From Nitrosomonas sp. PY1 (GTDB lineage Bacteria; Pseudomonadota; Gammaproteobacteria; Burkholderiales; Nitrosomonadaceae): 64,000 nucleotides of DNA. The position numbers and the translations under genes were made by a program. Of the stretch, positions 36,037 through 46,500 are shown piece after piece. Below the pieces are notes generated by a model that saw only the letters and a list, made by a program, of their open reading frames with translations, was not told where the DNA came from and ran no database searches. Where the stretch lies: positions 324,523 to 388,522 of the forward strand of contig NZ_BQXC01000001.1 of NCBI RefSeq assembly GCF_022836435.1, written 5' to 3'. The first letter of the stretch is position 1; each line of letters begins with the position of its first letter.

Positions 36037-38167
36037 TTTCTCGTATAAACACAGATGTGATCATTTCATAGATTCTCGTTGCGAATGAGATGGGAGTTCC
36101 TGAAATAAGAATGCTTCCTTTAATTTCTTTTTGCGGTACTGCGGAGGAAACATTATCTAAGTAGACAGCATAAATCGTTTCTTCCGGTACGAATGTACCA
36201 TTCTTGCCACTCCGAGTAGCCACACTTCCACCATAGTTTGAAACCAGATAGGTCAAGTCAAGGTTCCTGATTTCGCTTTTATCGATTCTATTAACGGAAG
36301 CTGTTAATTTAGGTAATTGAAGATCCTCAGGATAGAATGAGGCTTGTTGTCCAGGTTCAATTCGATTCAACTCATATTCTGAGACAACGCCCCTGATTTC
36401 AGAGGTGTTCGAGTCCATAATAGAAAGAAGTGGTGTCGCGCTTTTAACCCAGCGTGATACGTGCAGTGTTTCGTCCATTTCTGTAACGACACCCGAAAAT
36501 GGTGCACGCAGGGTAAGCTTCGTCTGCTGTTTTTCCAATCCTTCCAGTTTGCTAGATTCTGATGCAATTTCTTCCAGTATTACCTGCAGATTATCCTGTT
36601 CTTGACGACTGATCACTGATCTTGTGGCGCGCAGTTCTAGTAACTCGAGTTGTCTGCGTGTAAGTGCTATTTCTACATCGAGTTTCTGAGATTTCAGTAC
36701 TATAAGAATTTGATCCTTATCTACTTTCTGTCCTGTTTGAATCTCAATGGAAACAATTTGGGCGGATTCAGGTGTGAAAATCGTACTGTAATTTGCTGAA
36801 GTCAATACGCCTGGAATATAAATATTTGAATTCCAAGGGATAAATAAAAGGCTTATAAGACTTATAAAAATAAGTATCCATATTCGTAACCGATTATTTA
36901 ACCGGATGCTATTTTTTAACATCCACCAATACCGAATTTCTTTAAAAAGAGGAACAAGAATAAGTGCAACGATCTCTACTGCGAATAGAATAATACCTAG
37001 TAATTTGAAAAATAAATGATAAACCAATAGGGCAATTCCAATGAATAGAATCAAGCGATAGAGCCAGGTAAACCATGCATAGCCAATCAATTTAAATTCT
37101 ATTTCAGGGGAGAAATGCTCAGGTTTTTCTTCGATGGATCCAAACAGTAATTGGCGCAATTTCCATTTTGCTAGTAGAAATGATCGCTGCTGCAAATTAT
37201 CGATACCCCACCAGTCTGACAAAATGTAGTAACCATCGAAGCGCATAAAGGGTGTGATATTGATCAGCAGACTACCAATCAAACTGGTAGTTGCAACTAC
37301 AAAACAAACGCTACGCAATATTCCTTCGGGTAAAAATGCCCAGATAAATAAACAAATACCAGCGATTAGCAGTTCATTCAAAACTCCAGCCGCAGCTACA
37401 TGCATTCGCTGCCTTTTTGAAGATAGCCGCCAAGTATCCGACATATCGCTATAGATCATTGGTACCATGACCATGAAGGCTAACCCCATGCTAGGTACGC
37501 GACAACCATAATGCTTCGCCGTATACATATGTCCAAGTTCGTGAATGGTCTTTACGCCTATTAATCCAACCGCATAAACCAGAATGCCTTGCAACGAGAA
37601 AAAGTAAAGAAATGTGCTTACAAACTCATCCCATTGACGTGAAACCAAATATAAGCCTGCTATACAAATCAGAATAGCAAAACTTAGAGAGGTGACAGAA
37701 AAGAGCTGCTTGATAAAAGGATACGTTCGATTCAGAAATACATCAGGTTGAAAAAGAGGAATACGAAAAAATAAATATTGATGGGCTATTTTCATCAAAA
37801 AACTGGTATGAGTATTTCTATGTTGCATTAAATACTCAGAGGCTGGCTGCGTGTGGGATTGATTCGTTAACTGGTTGTACTGTAGGAAGTTAATTAGGGT
37901 TGTCACATCTTCTTGCGTCGGTTTAAAAACGGTTTCATTTGCGATCTGATCTATTATTTGCTGACTATTATTAATTGACCATCTGCTCAGCATATGGTGG
38001 ATCAAAACGCTTATCCGGTAAAAACGATTATTGACTGGATCGTATAAAGTCCACGTGGTTGATCCATCATGGGCATTAGGCGCTTTTAAGAAATGCAAAT
38101 CGCTTCGTAATGAAGGTAAGGATTGAATATCGTTTGAAGACATATTTTCTTTTTCCCCAGAACACAT
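36026..38167 (-). CDS. M50-family membrane metalloprotease fused to a HlyD-like adaptor domain
   Basis: A 713-residue membrane protein. The N-terminal soluble part (about 25-100) looks like a PqqD-type winged domain (NNRFYRISVLIHHMLSRWSI). The membrane core (about 145-440) has the zinc motif HELGH at 209-213 and a second motif FDGYY with ITPFMRFDGYYILSDWW, the pattern of site-2-protease or YydH-like peptidases. After a transmembrane segment (about 430-450), a lipoyl/HlyD-like adaptor part runs to the end, with IQTGQKVDKDQILIVLKSQK, a coiled-coil pair (about 500-545) and LTLRAPFSGVVTEMDETLHV. An alternative start is the ATG at 38143. It lies 17 bases after the upstream adaptor gene. It may serve as the inner-membrane component of the secretion system. 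Confidence 0.85.
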   Translation of the reverse strand: MCSGEKENMSSNDIQSLPSLRSDLHFLKAPNAHDGSTTWTLYDPVNNRFYRISVLIHHMLSRWSINNSQQIIDQIANETVFKPTQEDVTTLINFLQYNQLTNQSHTQPASEYLMQHRNTHTSFLMKIAHQYLFFRIPLFQPDVFLNRTYPFIKQLFSVTSLSFAILICIAGLYLVSRQWDEFVSTFLYFFSLQGILVYAVGLIGVKTIHELGHMYTAKHYGCRVPSMGLAFMVMVPMIYSDMSDTWRLSSKRQRMHVAAAGVLNELLIAGICLFIWAFLPEGILRSVCFVVATTSLIGSLLINITPFMRFDGYYILSDWWGIDNLQQRSFLLAKWKLRQLLFGSIEEKPEHFSPEIEFKLIGYAWFTWLYRLILFIGIALLVYHLFFKLLGIILFAVEIVALILVPLFKEIRYWWMLKNSIRLNNRLRIWILIFISLISLLFIPWNSNIYIPGVLTSANYSTIFTPESAQIVSIEIQTGQKVDKDQILIVLKSQKLDVEIALTRRQLELLELRATRSVISRQEQDNLQVILEEIASESSKLEGLEKQQTKLTLRAPFSGVVTEMDETLHVSRWVKSATPLLSIMDSNTSEIRGVVSEYELNRIEPGQQASFYPEDLQLPKLTASVNRIDKSEIRNLDLTYLVSNYGGSVATRSGKNGTFVPEETIYAVYLDNVSSAVPQKEIKGSILISGTPISFATRIYEMITSVFIRESGF

Positions 38168-38184
38168 CGTGCCAATCTCTTAAC

Positions 38185-39537
38185 TTAAAAATCAAAATAT
38201 TGGCGAGCTGCTGCAAGAGGTCTACGAAAAAGATAAAAAAATAAACTAACCGAGTTACCATATATTTTAGCCGTACCTTGCCAGCCAATTCTAAGATGAT
38301 CCATTGTCTGTGCTGCTTCAGCATCGATTCGGTAAACTAGAATATCTCCTGGTATTACTTCAGCACGAAAACCGATATTAGTAACTTCTGCACTGATTGA
38401 CCTAAGTGGATCAATGTTTAGGTATATTTTTACCGGGGCTCCGATAGAAAATTCAATGTTATTTTCAACGGGTAAATCAATACGAAACATGAATTTTCCA
38501 GTTTCTGCAATTTCCATCAGTCTTTCACCAACAATCACTGGCTTCCCAATTAATTCCAGCTTGTCACCAAATAACAAAAATCCGTCTTTATCTGCCATCA
38601 CATTAAGATGATCAAGCATTTCTTTTGCGTAATCTCTTTTGATGTTAGCTAATTCAACTTTTGTTTTTAATAAAGCAACTTCTGCTTTACTTTTTTCATC
38701 TTGGAATGCGCTTTGCGTCGCTTTTTTCAATTCGGCTTCGGCGACGGCCAAGGATTGCTGAGCAACCACATATTCGTTTCTATAGCTGGTATCTTCATAA
38801 TTGACTAATATTTGTCCTTGAGAGATCGATTGATTGGGCTCAACTGGTATTGATGCGATTACTCCGTCGATAGGCGCGCTCACAATCAATGGATCTTTGG
38901 CAATAACTTTAACGGATCCTAAGGTTGAGTGCTGGATGGGTAGAAAAAACAAGATTACCGCCAGAACACCAATTACCCATCGGGTTTTTCGAGAAGCAAG
39001 CCATGTTTTTAATTGTTGATGTTTATCAAAATAGCCCCAAGCATGTGCATAGGTATCGGCTAATCGCTTTATCAAGAACAGTTCGTTATCATTCCACGCG
39101 GTTTCTCTTTCAAGCCATAAAGCACCTATTAACATGCCATTTGGTAACCGCATGCCAACCCAAACAGGAAATGGTAGTAATAAGCTCTGGTGATCTTGTT
39201 GCAATTCATCTGGGAGTTGTTCAAAAATGACTTGAAAAGGCTGATTGCTCGAAGATTCTTTTCTTTGATAATGAACGATGCGTTCAATCAATTGGTTTTT
39301 GGGAATTGTGCGATCAACTACAGTAAGACCTGATGTTCTGATTGTTTGGAAACTAGGGTTTTCCAGTCCGATAGCTTTTAAAAGTGTTGCGTGCCGGTAT
39401 TTTAGTAAACGCCGTGTTTCATTGACTATAAGATAATGTAACGCCAATAAATCTTCTGCATTACGTGCATCTGCTTCTAGCTGAAGTAGGATTAAAGTCG
39501 CTTTATTTTCTTCTGAAAAGTCTTTCCTGTCATCCAT
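38185..39537 (-). CDS. HlyD-family adaptor with GAF-like N-terminal domain
   Basis: A 450-residue protein. The cytoplasmic N-terminal region (about 20-180) fits a GAF-like fold (LLALHYLIVNETRRLLKYRH, LIGALWLERETAWNDNELFL). One membrane segment follows (about 195-212, VIGVLAVILFFLPI). The periplasmic HlyD part then has DPLIVSAPIDGVIASIPVEP, a coiled-coil hairpin (about 255-310) and a barrel (GAPVKIYLNIDPLRSISAEV). HlyD proteins bridge inner-membrane pumps and TolC. The extra cytoplasmic sensor-like domain is unusual and could report a ligand to the complex. It is followed after 17 bases by the M50-adaptor gene, with which it is probably coupled. Confidence 0.85.
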   Translation of the reverse strand: MDDRKDFSEENKATLILLQLEADARNAEDLLALHYLIVNETRRLLKYRHATLLKAIGLENPSFQTIRTSGLTVVDRTIPKNQLIERIVHYQRKESSSNQPFQVIFEQLPDELQQDHQSLLLPFPVWVGMRLPNGMLIGALWLERETAWNDNELFLIKRLADTYAHAWGYFDKHQQLKTWLASRKTRWVIGVLAVILFFLPIQHSTLGSVKVIAKDPLIVSAPIDGVIASIPVEPNQSISQGQILVNYEDTSYRNEYVVAQQSLAVAEAELKKATQSAFQDEKSKAEVALLKTKVELANIKRDYAKEMLDHLNVMADKDGFLLFGDKLELIGKPVIVGERLMEIAETGKFMFRIDLPVENNIEFSIGAPVKIYLNIDPLRSISAEVTNIGFRAEVIPGDILVYRIDAEAAQTMDHLRIGWQGTAKIYGNSVSLFFYLFRRPLAAARQYFDF

Positions 39538-39573
39538 GACACATAGACCCTTATGTGTTTTTCTAGATCAACA

Positions 39574-40395
39574 TTAATCTGGGGAATTAATAGTAACGGC
39601 TCCGCTCATTCCAGCCAAAACATCTGCTGCATCGCTCTTAAAGCCTGAAAAGATACGTATGGTTTGAGAAACAGGGTCAACTCGGGCTCCAATTCTGGAT
39701 ATTTCGAGATCATAATTTTTCCCCGTTTCATCGATTGCTATAGAAATATTGATACCGGGTTTTATCCATTTTAGCCAACCGGATGGGACTATCATTTCAA
39801 CCTCAAGACTTTTATCATCCAAGATTTTCATAATTTCACGACCTGGCTCAATTACTTCGTGTGCGTTTGCTTTAATCTCAGTGACTCGTCCATTCCATGG
39901 CGCTCTAAAAGAGCAAATGAAGTAATTGCCAATTTTGATTGCCTCCAATTCCGCCATGGCCTTATCCAATTGCACTTTGGATACTTCCAGTTCAAGCGAA
40001 CCGACAGCATTAAATGTCGAAAGGCTTTCGTTATTCTCGGAAATCATTTTTTTTGTTAAAACCTCAGCTTCTGCTGCTTTTAGTTGTGCCCTTTGTCGGC
40101 TACATTCAAACTGTACTAGTTTTTCTCCTTGCTTAAAACGATCTCCTTCTTTGACATTAATATGCGTAATCTTAGCGATTACATCGGTTGATAGCACAGC
40201 TTCACGTAACGGTTTAACCAAGCCTCGGATCTTGGTCGTTGCAGTGGAAGAGGGAGTAGATTGTTCTTTAGTTTGTTTTTCTATAGTACTCAAGACAGAT
40301 GCAGCCTTGGGTGCGGTAGGTTCCGCATAACTATTTGTTATGTAGCATGAAACAGAAAATACAAAAATGAATGCAATATAACTAGAAACTTTCAT
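39574..40395 (-). CDS. Periplasmic adaptor protein (HlyD/RND type)
   Basis: About 273 residues. The open frame reaches 40461, but the start at 40395 gives a normal signal peptide (MKVSSYIAFIFVFSVSCYIT, cleavage after about residue 25) and is used. The lipoyl half-motifs are LVKPLREAVLSTDVIAKITH and FICSFRAPWNGRVTEIKANA, with a short helical hairpin between, and a barrel domain after (IKPGINISIAID, ISRIGARVDPVSQTIRIF). It lacks a membrane anchor apart from the signal. It lies 107 bases after the GGDEF-EAL gene and 36 before the next adaptor. It presumably joins the TolC-like protein to the inner membrane part. Confidence 0.85.
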   Translation of the reverse strand: MKVSSYIAFIFVFSVSCYITNSYAEPTAPKAASVLSTIEKQTKEQSTPSSTATTKIRGLVKPLREAVLSTDVIAKITHINVKEGDRFKQGEKLVQFECSRQRAQLKAAEAEVLTKKMISENNESLSTFNAVGSLELEVSKVQLDKAMAELEAIKIGNYFICSFRAPWNGRVTEIKANAHEVIEPGREIMKILDDKSLEVEMIVPSGWLKWIKPGINISIAIDETGKNYDLEISRIGARVDPVSQTIRIFSGFKSDAADVLAGMSGAVTINSPD

Positions 40396-40502
40396 TTGAT
40401 CTCGGCTCTTAATAGGATTAATAAAGATGTACGATGAAAGCAATAAGTCAAAGAATTCCAATTCAACACTATGTATTTATAGCATATTAAGTTAAGGAAA
40501 TG

Positions 40503-43500
40503 TCACTGATTAACGATAAAAAGTTTCTTTTCGGTTACCAAACTAAGTTGTTTAAGGGCAGTATAAGCGTGTTCTTTTGGCATAGGGTGCCCAAGTAAAT
40601 AACCTTGAGCTTCATCGCATTTTAAATTGTATAAATGTTTAAATTGTTTTTCAGTTTCTACTCCTTCTGCTACAACAATCATTCCCATTTTTTTCGACAT
40701 TTCAATGATTGCCAAAACGATAGCACTATTGCTGCTATTCTCATTAATGTCGCTGATAAATGAACGATCTATTTTGACGATATCGATAGGGAATTTTTGT
40801 AAATATTGGAAGGATGCATATCCCATACCAAAATCATCAAGCGCAATTTGAACTCCCATATCATGGAGTTCATTTAAAAGCTGTGCCGAGCCTTCGATAG
40901 ATTGCATAATCATGCTTTCAGTGATTTCAAGCACTAAATTCTTGGAGGGTACTTCATATTTACGTAAATAGCTGAGTATTTTTTTAGCCAAATCTTCAAA
41001 TTGCATTTGTGTGGCTGATATATTCACTGATATTTGTATTTCGTCTGATACTTCTTTGCGCCAAATAGCAAGCTGTTTGATTGCTTCACGAAGAACCCAG
41101 TCGCCAATATGTAGGATCAAGCCGCTTCGTTCGGCAATGTCAATAAAGCTTGCTGCTGTTAGAATTCCTTTTTCAGGATGATGCCAACGTAGCAGTGCTT
41201 CAAATTTGCTGATCACATTATGTTTAATGTCAACGATGGGTTGATAAAAAACTTCGAATTGGTTCAGCTCAATGGCATGTATAAGATCTGACTCAAGTTG
41301 TATTTCTGAAAAATACTGGTGGTTCATTTCTTTTGAATAGAATTGGCATGTTCCTATGCCGCTAGACTCAGCATTATTTAATGCTAGGTCAGCATAATTC
41401 AGTAAATTAATAGGATTCAGGTCATCGACTGGATAGATACTAACGCCAATTGCGCTGTCAGTATTGATGTTGAAGCCATCAATAATTAATGCTTGATTTA
41501 GCGCAAGATAAATACGGTTAATAATCTGTGTTATCGGTTCGTTTTTCTGTAACTCAGAAAGTAAAATATAAAAACCACTTTCATTCTTTCTCGACAGCAT
41601 TGAATCGATACCTGCGGTTTCCGTTTCAGAGGATACGGCATCCGTTGTGCGCAAAATATTGCTTATTCTGCGAGAGGCGTTGATGATGAATTTTTCCGCC
41701 GCCTCATAACCTAAAGTGTTATAAACCCGTTTATAGCTATTTAATGAAAGGGAAAGGATTGCCACATAGCAATCTGATCTAGCGGCATAGGAGATTGCCG
41801 TTTTAAGTCGCTCCTGTAAACCAAAACGATTCAGTAGGCCGGTTCCGGAATCATAGTTTATATGACGTTCAATCAGTTTTTGTTGTTTTTCATTGAGCTG
41901 CTCCAATTCTTTGATTTTTCCGATTAATTGATCAATGTCGATGTTAGCTCTATCGTGAACTACAGCTATTGAGGTATTATTTTCTTCCATATTGTCTACC
42001 GTACTAGCACTGCCTTCCTGCTGTGCAATATCTTTCCACAAGGTAACGCGGTTCCGGCCGTTTCTCTTAGAAAAATAAAGTGCCTTATCTGCCAAATCAA
42101 TCATTTCATTAGTATTTTTTGCGCCATCTGCTATCAAAGAGATTCCTAAACTGATAGTCACGCGTTCAATTCCAAAAGCATGGTAAGCAGTAGTATTCAT
42201 TACGTTGGTACGAATGCGCTCGGCAATTTTCAAAGCAATCTCAGTATCAATATTTGGTAGTACAAGACAAAACTCTTCCCCTCCATATCGACCTACAATA
42301 TCTGTATCTCGTAAACTTTCTCTGGAAATCGTGGTAACTAATTTAATGATCTCATCGCCGACCTGATGTCCGTAGTTATCATTTACAGATTTAAAGTGAT
42401 CGATATCGAGCATAATGCAAATAAGATTGCTGTCTTGCTCGCGTGATAAATTAAAAGCTTCGTCGAAATAGAGAGTCAATGCTCGTCGATTATAAAAACC
42501 AGTGAGCGGATCGACGTCTGCTAATTTTTTTAATTCATTATTTTGGCGTGATATTTCGTTCCTTGATGATTCTAGGTCTTTTAACATTAAGTCAAGCTTA
42601 AGATTGTTTTCTTCAATTTCTGTAACATCATCAAAAGTAACTAATGCACCTTTGCACTGATTGTTATTACCCATAATTGGTGAACTATTAATCATAAAAA
42701 TGCTTTTATTCTGTTGCGTTGAATTAAAAACCAATCGTATACGTGTTTGTATTTTTCTTCTTTTAAGAGATTCAAACCAGGGATAGAGCCAATCTTCTTT
42801 CAATTGTTCTACGGAGCACTTTTCCCAGTTTAATTTTGAAACTTCTTGACCAATTAAACTATCAGGTGGCAGCTTTACTTTTTGGCTGAATGCGTTGTTT
42901 GCTAATAGAATACGTCCTTGTCCATCAAGAATCAGTATGCCTTCGGTTAAGGTATCAAAAGCAGATTTAATTCGTTGCGGTACAACGCCTGAAGGATCCA
43001 GTTCCCTTAATACGCGTTTAAGCATTAATAAGTAGCCAAGAAAACCAAATACGGTAACAAACAGTACAAAACCCCAAAATGAGTTTTTTATTTCATCTAA
43101 TAGATTATCACCAAGGAGAGGCGCAAAGCTTATTTCAACGACTCCCCATACCTGATCATCTTGCAAGATAGGTACCTGAATATGTGTCAAGGATGGGGTG
43201 CCATTTTCATTAACTTGCCAGTGCTCATCATGAGCACCTGCAATTGCAAGAAACACTCCGTCACTTTTTCGAATGGCACCTGAGAGAATATCTGAATTAC
43301 GACTGACTAGAATATTTAAAGTCTTTTCTATCTGGGTGAAATCATTTTTTTCTGCTGCTAGCGCAAACTGTATGGCAAGAATCTCTGTTATATTTTTGCG
43401 GTTTTCTAAAAGGGATTGTGATTTATCAGGAGCGATGCCAAGCGATTGAGCAATCAATAAAATACCTAGGATTAATGCAATTAACCCTAAGCTAAGTCGA

Positions 43501-43523
43501 ACGTATGGCCGCAGTGTAAACAT
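40503..43523 (-). CDS. Membrane GGDEF-EAL protein with PAS domain and a second, degenerate GGDEF
   Basis: A 1006-residue c-di-GMP enzyme. Two membrane segments (about 10-29 and 150-168) enclose a periplasmic domain of about 120 residues. A PAS domain (about 185-305) follows. The first GGDEF domain (about 335-500) has an intact GGEEF near residue 413 and RDTD five residues before it. The second GGDEF-like domain (about 555-725) has lost the signature (NESGF). The EAL domain (about 740-995) keeps FEALLRW, ALDDFGMGYAS and EGVETEKQ, so phosphodiesterase activity is plausible. It starts 10 bases after the end of the giant protein gene and is surely co-transcribed with it, so it is likely to control that protein or its export, as LapD does for LapA in Pseudomonas (analogy only). 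Confidence 0.9.
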   Translation of the reverse strand: MFTLRPYVRLSLGLIALILGILLIAQSLGIAPDKSQSLLENRKNITEILAIQFALAAEKNDFTQIEKTLNILVSRNSDILSGAIRKSDGVFLAIAGAHDEHWQVNENGTPSLTHIQVPILQDDQVWGVVEISFAPLLGDNLLDEIKNSFWGFVLFVTVFGFLGYLLMLKRVLRELDPSGVVPQRIKSAFDTLTEGILILDGQGRILLANNAFSQKVKLPPDSLIGQEVSKLNWEKCSVEQLKEDWLYPWFESLKRRKIQTRIRLVFNSTQQNKSIFMINSSPIMGNNNQCKGALVTFDDVTEIEENNLKLDLMLKDLESSRNEISRQNNELKKLADVDPLTGFYNRRALTLYFDEAFNLSREQDSNLICIMLDIDHFKSVNDNYGHQVGDEIIKLVTTISRESLRDTDIVGRYGGEEFCLVLPNIDTEIALKIAERIRTNVMNTTAYHAFGIERVTISLGISLIADGAKNTNEMIDLADKALYFSKRNGRNRVTLWKDIAQQEGSASTVDNMEENNTSIAVVHDRANIDIDQLIGKIKELEQLNEKQQKLIERHINYDSGTGLLNRFGLQERLKTAISYAARSDCYVAILSLSLNSYKRVYNTLGYEAAEKFIINASRRISNILRTTDAVSSETETAGIDSMLSRKNESGFYILLSELQKNEPITQIINRIYLALNQALIIDGFNINTDSAIGVSIYPVDDLNPINLLNYADLALNNAESSGIGTCQFYSKEMNHQYFSEIQLESDLIHAIELNQFEVFYQPIVDIKHNVISKFEALLRWHHPEKGILTAASFIDIAERSGLILHIGDWVLREAIKQLAIWRKEVSDEIQISVNISATQMQFEDLAKKILSYLRKYEVPSKNLVLEITESMIMQSIEGSAQLLNELHDMGVQIALDDFGMGYASFQYLQKFPIDIVKIDRSFISDINENSSNSAIVLAIIEMSKKMGMIVVAEGVETEKQFKHLYNLKCDEAQGYLLGHPMPKEHAYTALKQLSLVTEKKLFIVNQ

Positions 43524-43533
43524 GCGTAACTAA

Positions 43534-46500
43534 TTATTTATCTGGATGAAAAAGCTCTTCGGCAGAACTCTCTTTTTGTTCAGTATCATCGCTATCCACT
43601 AAATTTCCAAAAATACCTTTGCCTGATTTTGCAACGACTATCGAAAGAGGATCCACACTCTTCCACGCGGGAACGATGCTTAAGAAACTTGCCAGCATCG
43701 AACCTGATCGTATTAACCATCCTACGACACCTGCAGTTAATGAGATACCTGCAACAGACGCAACATTTGTGGTTAATTCTCTTTCATCGAATGCTTTTTG
43801 AATGTCTGTTTGTATATTTTCAACTTCTTCCCATAACTGTTGGCCGGCGACTACAGTGTTCTGTGTAAGTAAAGAATGTGAGGTTCGGCTACTAATTTCT
43901 TGTAAATATTCAGGGAAATTGCTATTTTCCTGATCTTGCAGGAATCTTGTGGATTGAGATGGTGACCTGGTGCTTTCGGTCGTATTTTCTGAAACGGAGG
44001 CGGCGGTTGGCTCAAATAAATTCTGTATTACTGGTAATGCAATTGTAGGTGTTACGGGTGGTATTGTTCCTTGGACAGAGGTATGGGAATCTGTTACTGG
44101 CGTCGTCGAATGTGGTGTTATTGGTACTATTGGTGGTGACGGTGTTTCGGGTAATGGAAGCACCACCGGGTTCACGGTTAATATTACGGTAACAGGAGAA
44201 GAATTTCCATAACCATCGTAGATGGCATATGTAAACGAATCCACTCCGACAAAATCTTTATTGGGAGTGTAAGTAAAGCTGCCGTTGGAGCCCATAACTA
44301 GCGTACCGTTTTCGGGGCCACTCACTGGAATGATTGATAGCTTATCGTTGTCGACATCACTATCATTGATGAGTAGTCCAGGTGCTTCTATGGACAATAT
44401 AGCGTTCTGTATTAACGTGTAATTATCATTTAAACCAACAGGAAGGCTGTTGTCGTATATAACATTAATAATGACAGTATCAATGTCTCGTGCTGAATCG
44501 CGATCGCTACTGATGACACTTAAAGTGTCAGTTCCGATGTAATTGTGGCTACCTTGATAGATTAAGCTTGCCAAGGTTGCATTGATATCAGCGAGACTGC
44601 CTGATAAAGTCAGAGAATTTGTACCATTACTTCCAGCGCTAATGCTAGCAGTACCTGATAATGCAATGTTTAAAGTACCATGTGCAACGACTAATTGCAC
44701 CGTATTTAAATTATTATCCGCATCAGAAACAGATATTCCTCCAAGGGTCAGTGGCGTGTTCTTATTAACAGTTTGGGAATCTGGCACTATGTTTATCGGC
44801 GCTTTATTGCCATTAGTCAGATTGATAGTAAAGGTCTCACTATAGGTCTGCCCTCCTGAGTCGGTGACTCTGACGGTAATGCTATGATGAGTGGCTGCTT
44901 CGTAGTCCAGTAACATGCCATTAGCCACGGTAATTTCGCCGGTGCTGCTGTTAATGGCAAAACGCCCGTCGGCAGTATCGATGAGGGTATAACTGAGGAT
45001 ATCGCCACTATCGGGGTCGGTTCCGGCCACAGTGCCCACCGGTGTACCGTTGGCGGCGTTCTCGGCGACACTGTTGCCAGCCAAACTTAAATTGGTGGGA
45101 GCTTCGTTAACGTTGGTTAGATTGACAGTGAAGGTCTTATCATAGGTCAGTCCACTAGAATCGGTGACCCTGACGGCAATGCTATGACTGGTAGCTGTCT
45201 CATAGTCCAGTAACGTACCATTGGCCACGGTAATCTCGCCGGTGCTGCTGTTAATGGCAAAACGTCCTCCGGCGGTATTAGTGAGGGTATAGCTGAGGAT
45301 ACTGCCATTGTCGGGATCGATTCCTGAGACCGTGCCCACCGGTGTGCCGTTGAGTGCGTTTTCGGCGACACTGTTGCCAGCCAAACTTAAATTGATGGGA
45401 GCTTCATTGACATTGACCAAATTGATGGCGAAGGTTTTATCATAGGTCAGTCCACTGGAATCGGTGATCCTGACGGTAATGCTATGACTGGCAGCTGCCT
45501 CATAGTCTAGTAACATGCCATTGGCCACGGTAATTTCACCGGTACTGCTGTTAATGGCAAAACGTCCGCCGGCGGTATTGGTGAGGGTATAGCTGAGGGT
45601 ATCGCCATTATCGGGGTCGGTTCCAGCGATCATGCCAACTGGGGTGCCGTTGGTGGCGTTCTCAGCTACTGTGTTGCCGGTCAAGTTTAAATCGGTGGGG
45701 GCTTCGTTAATGTCGGTTAGATTGATGGTGAAGACTTTATCGTAAGTCAATCCACCAGAATCGGTGATCCTGACGGTGATGTCGTGACTGGTGGCTGTTT
45801 CGTAGTCCAGTAACGTACCATTAGCCACGGTGATCTCGCCGGTGCTGCTGTTTATGGCAAAACGTCCGCCGGCGGTATTGGTGAGGGTATAGCTGAGGGT
45901 ATCGCCATTATCGGGATCGGTTCCGGCGACCGTACCGATAGATGTACCATTGGCGGCGTTCTCAGTCACCGCGTTGCCAGTCAAGCTTAAATCGGTGGGG
46001 GCTTCATTACTGTCGGTCAGATTGATGGTGAAGGTTTTATCATAGGCCAATCCGCTGGAGTCGGTGGTCCTGACGGTAATGTTATGGCTGGTGGCTGCTT
46101 CGTAGTCCAGTAGCGTAGTATTGGCTACAGTAATCTCACCGGTACTGCTGTTTATGGCGAAGCGTCCACCGAGGTTGTACATAAGACTGTAGCTTGGGGT
46201 GTCGCCACCATCAGGATCGATTTCGGTGACCGTACCTATCAGGGTACCGTTGGGAGCGTTCTCAGCCACCGTATTGCCGGTCAAGCTTAAATCGATGGGA
46301 GCTTCATTACTGTCGGCCAGGTTGATGGTGAAGACTTTATCATAAGCCAATCCACCGGAATCGGTGACCCTGACGGTAATATTGTGACTGGTGGTTGTTT
46401 CGTAGTCCAGTAGCGTAGTGTCGAGAATAGTGATCTCACCGGTGCTGCTGTTAATGGCAAAACGTCCACCGGCAGTATCGGCGAGGGTATAACTGAGGGT

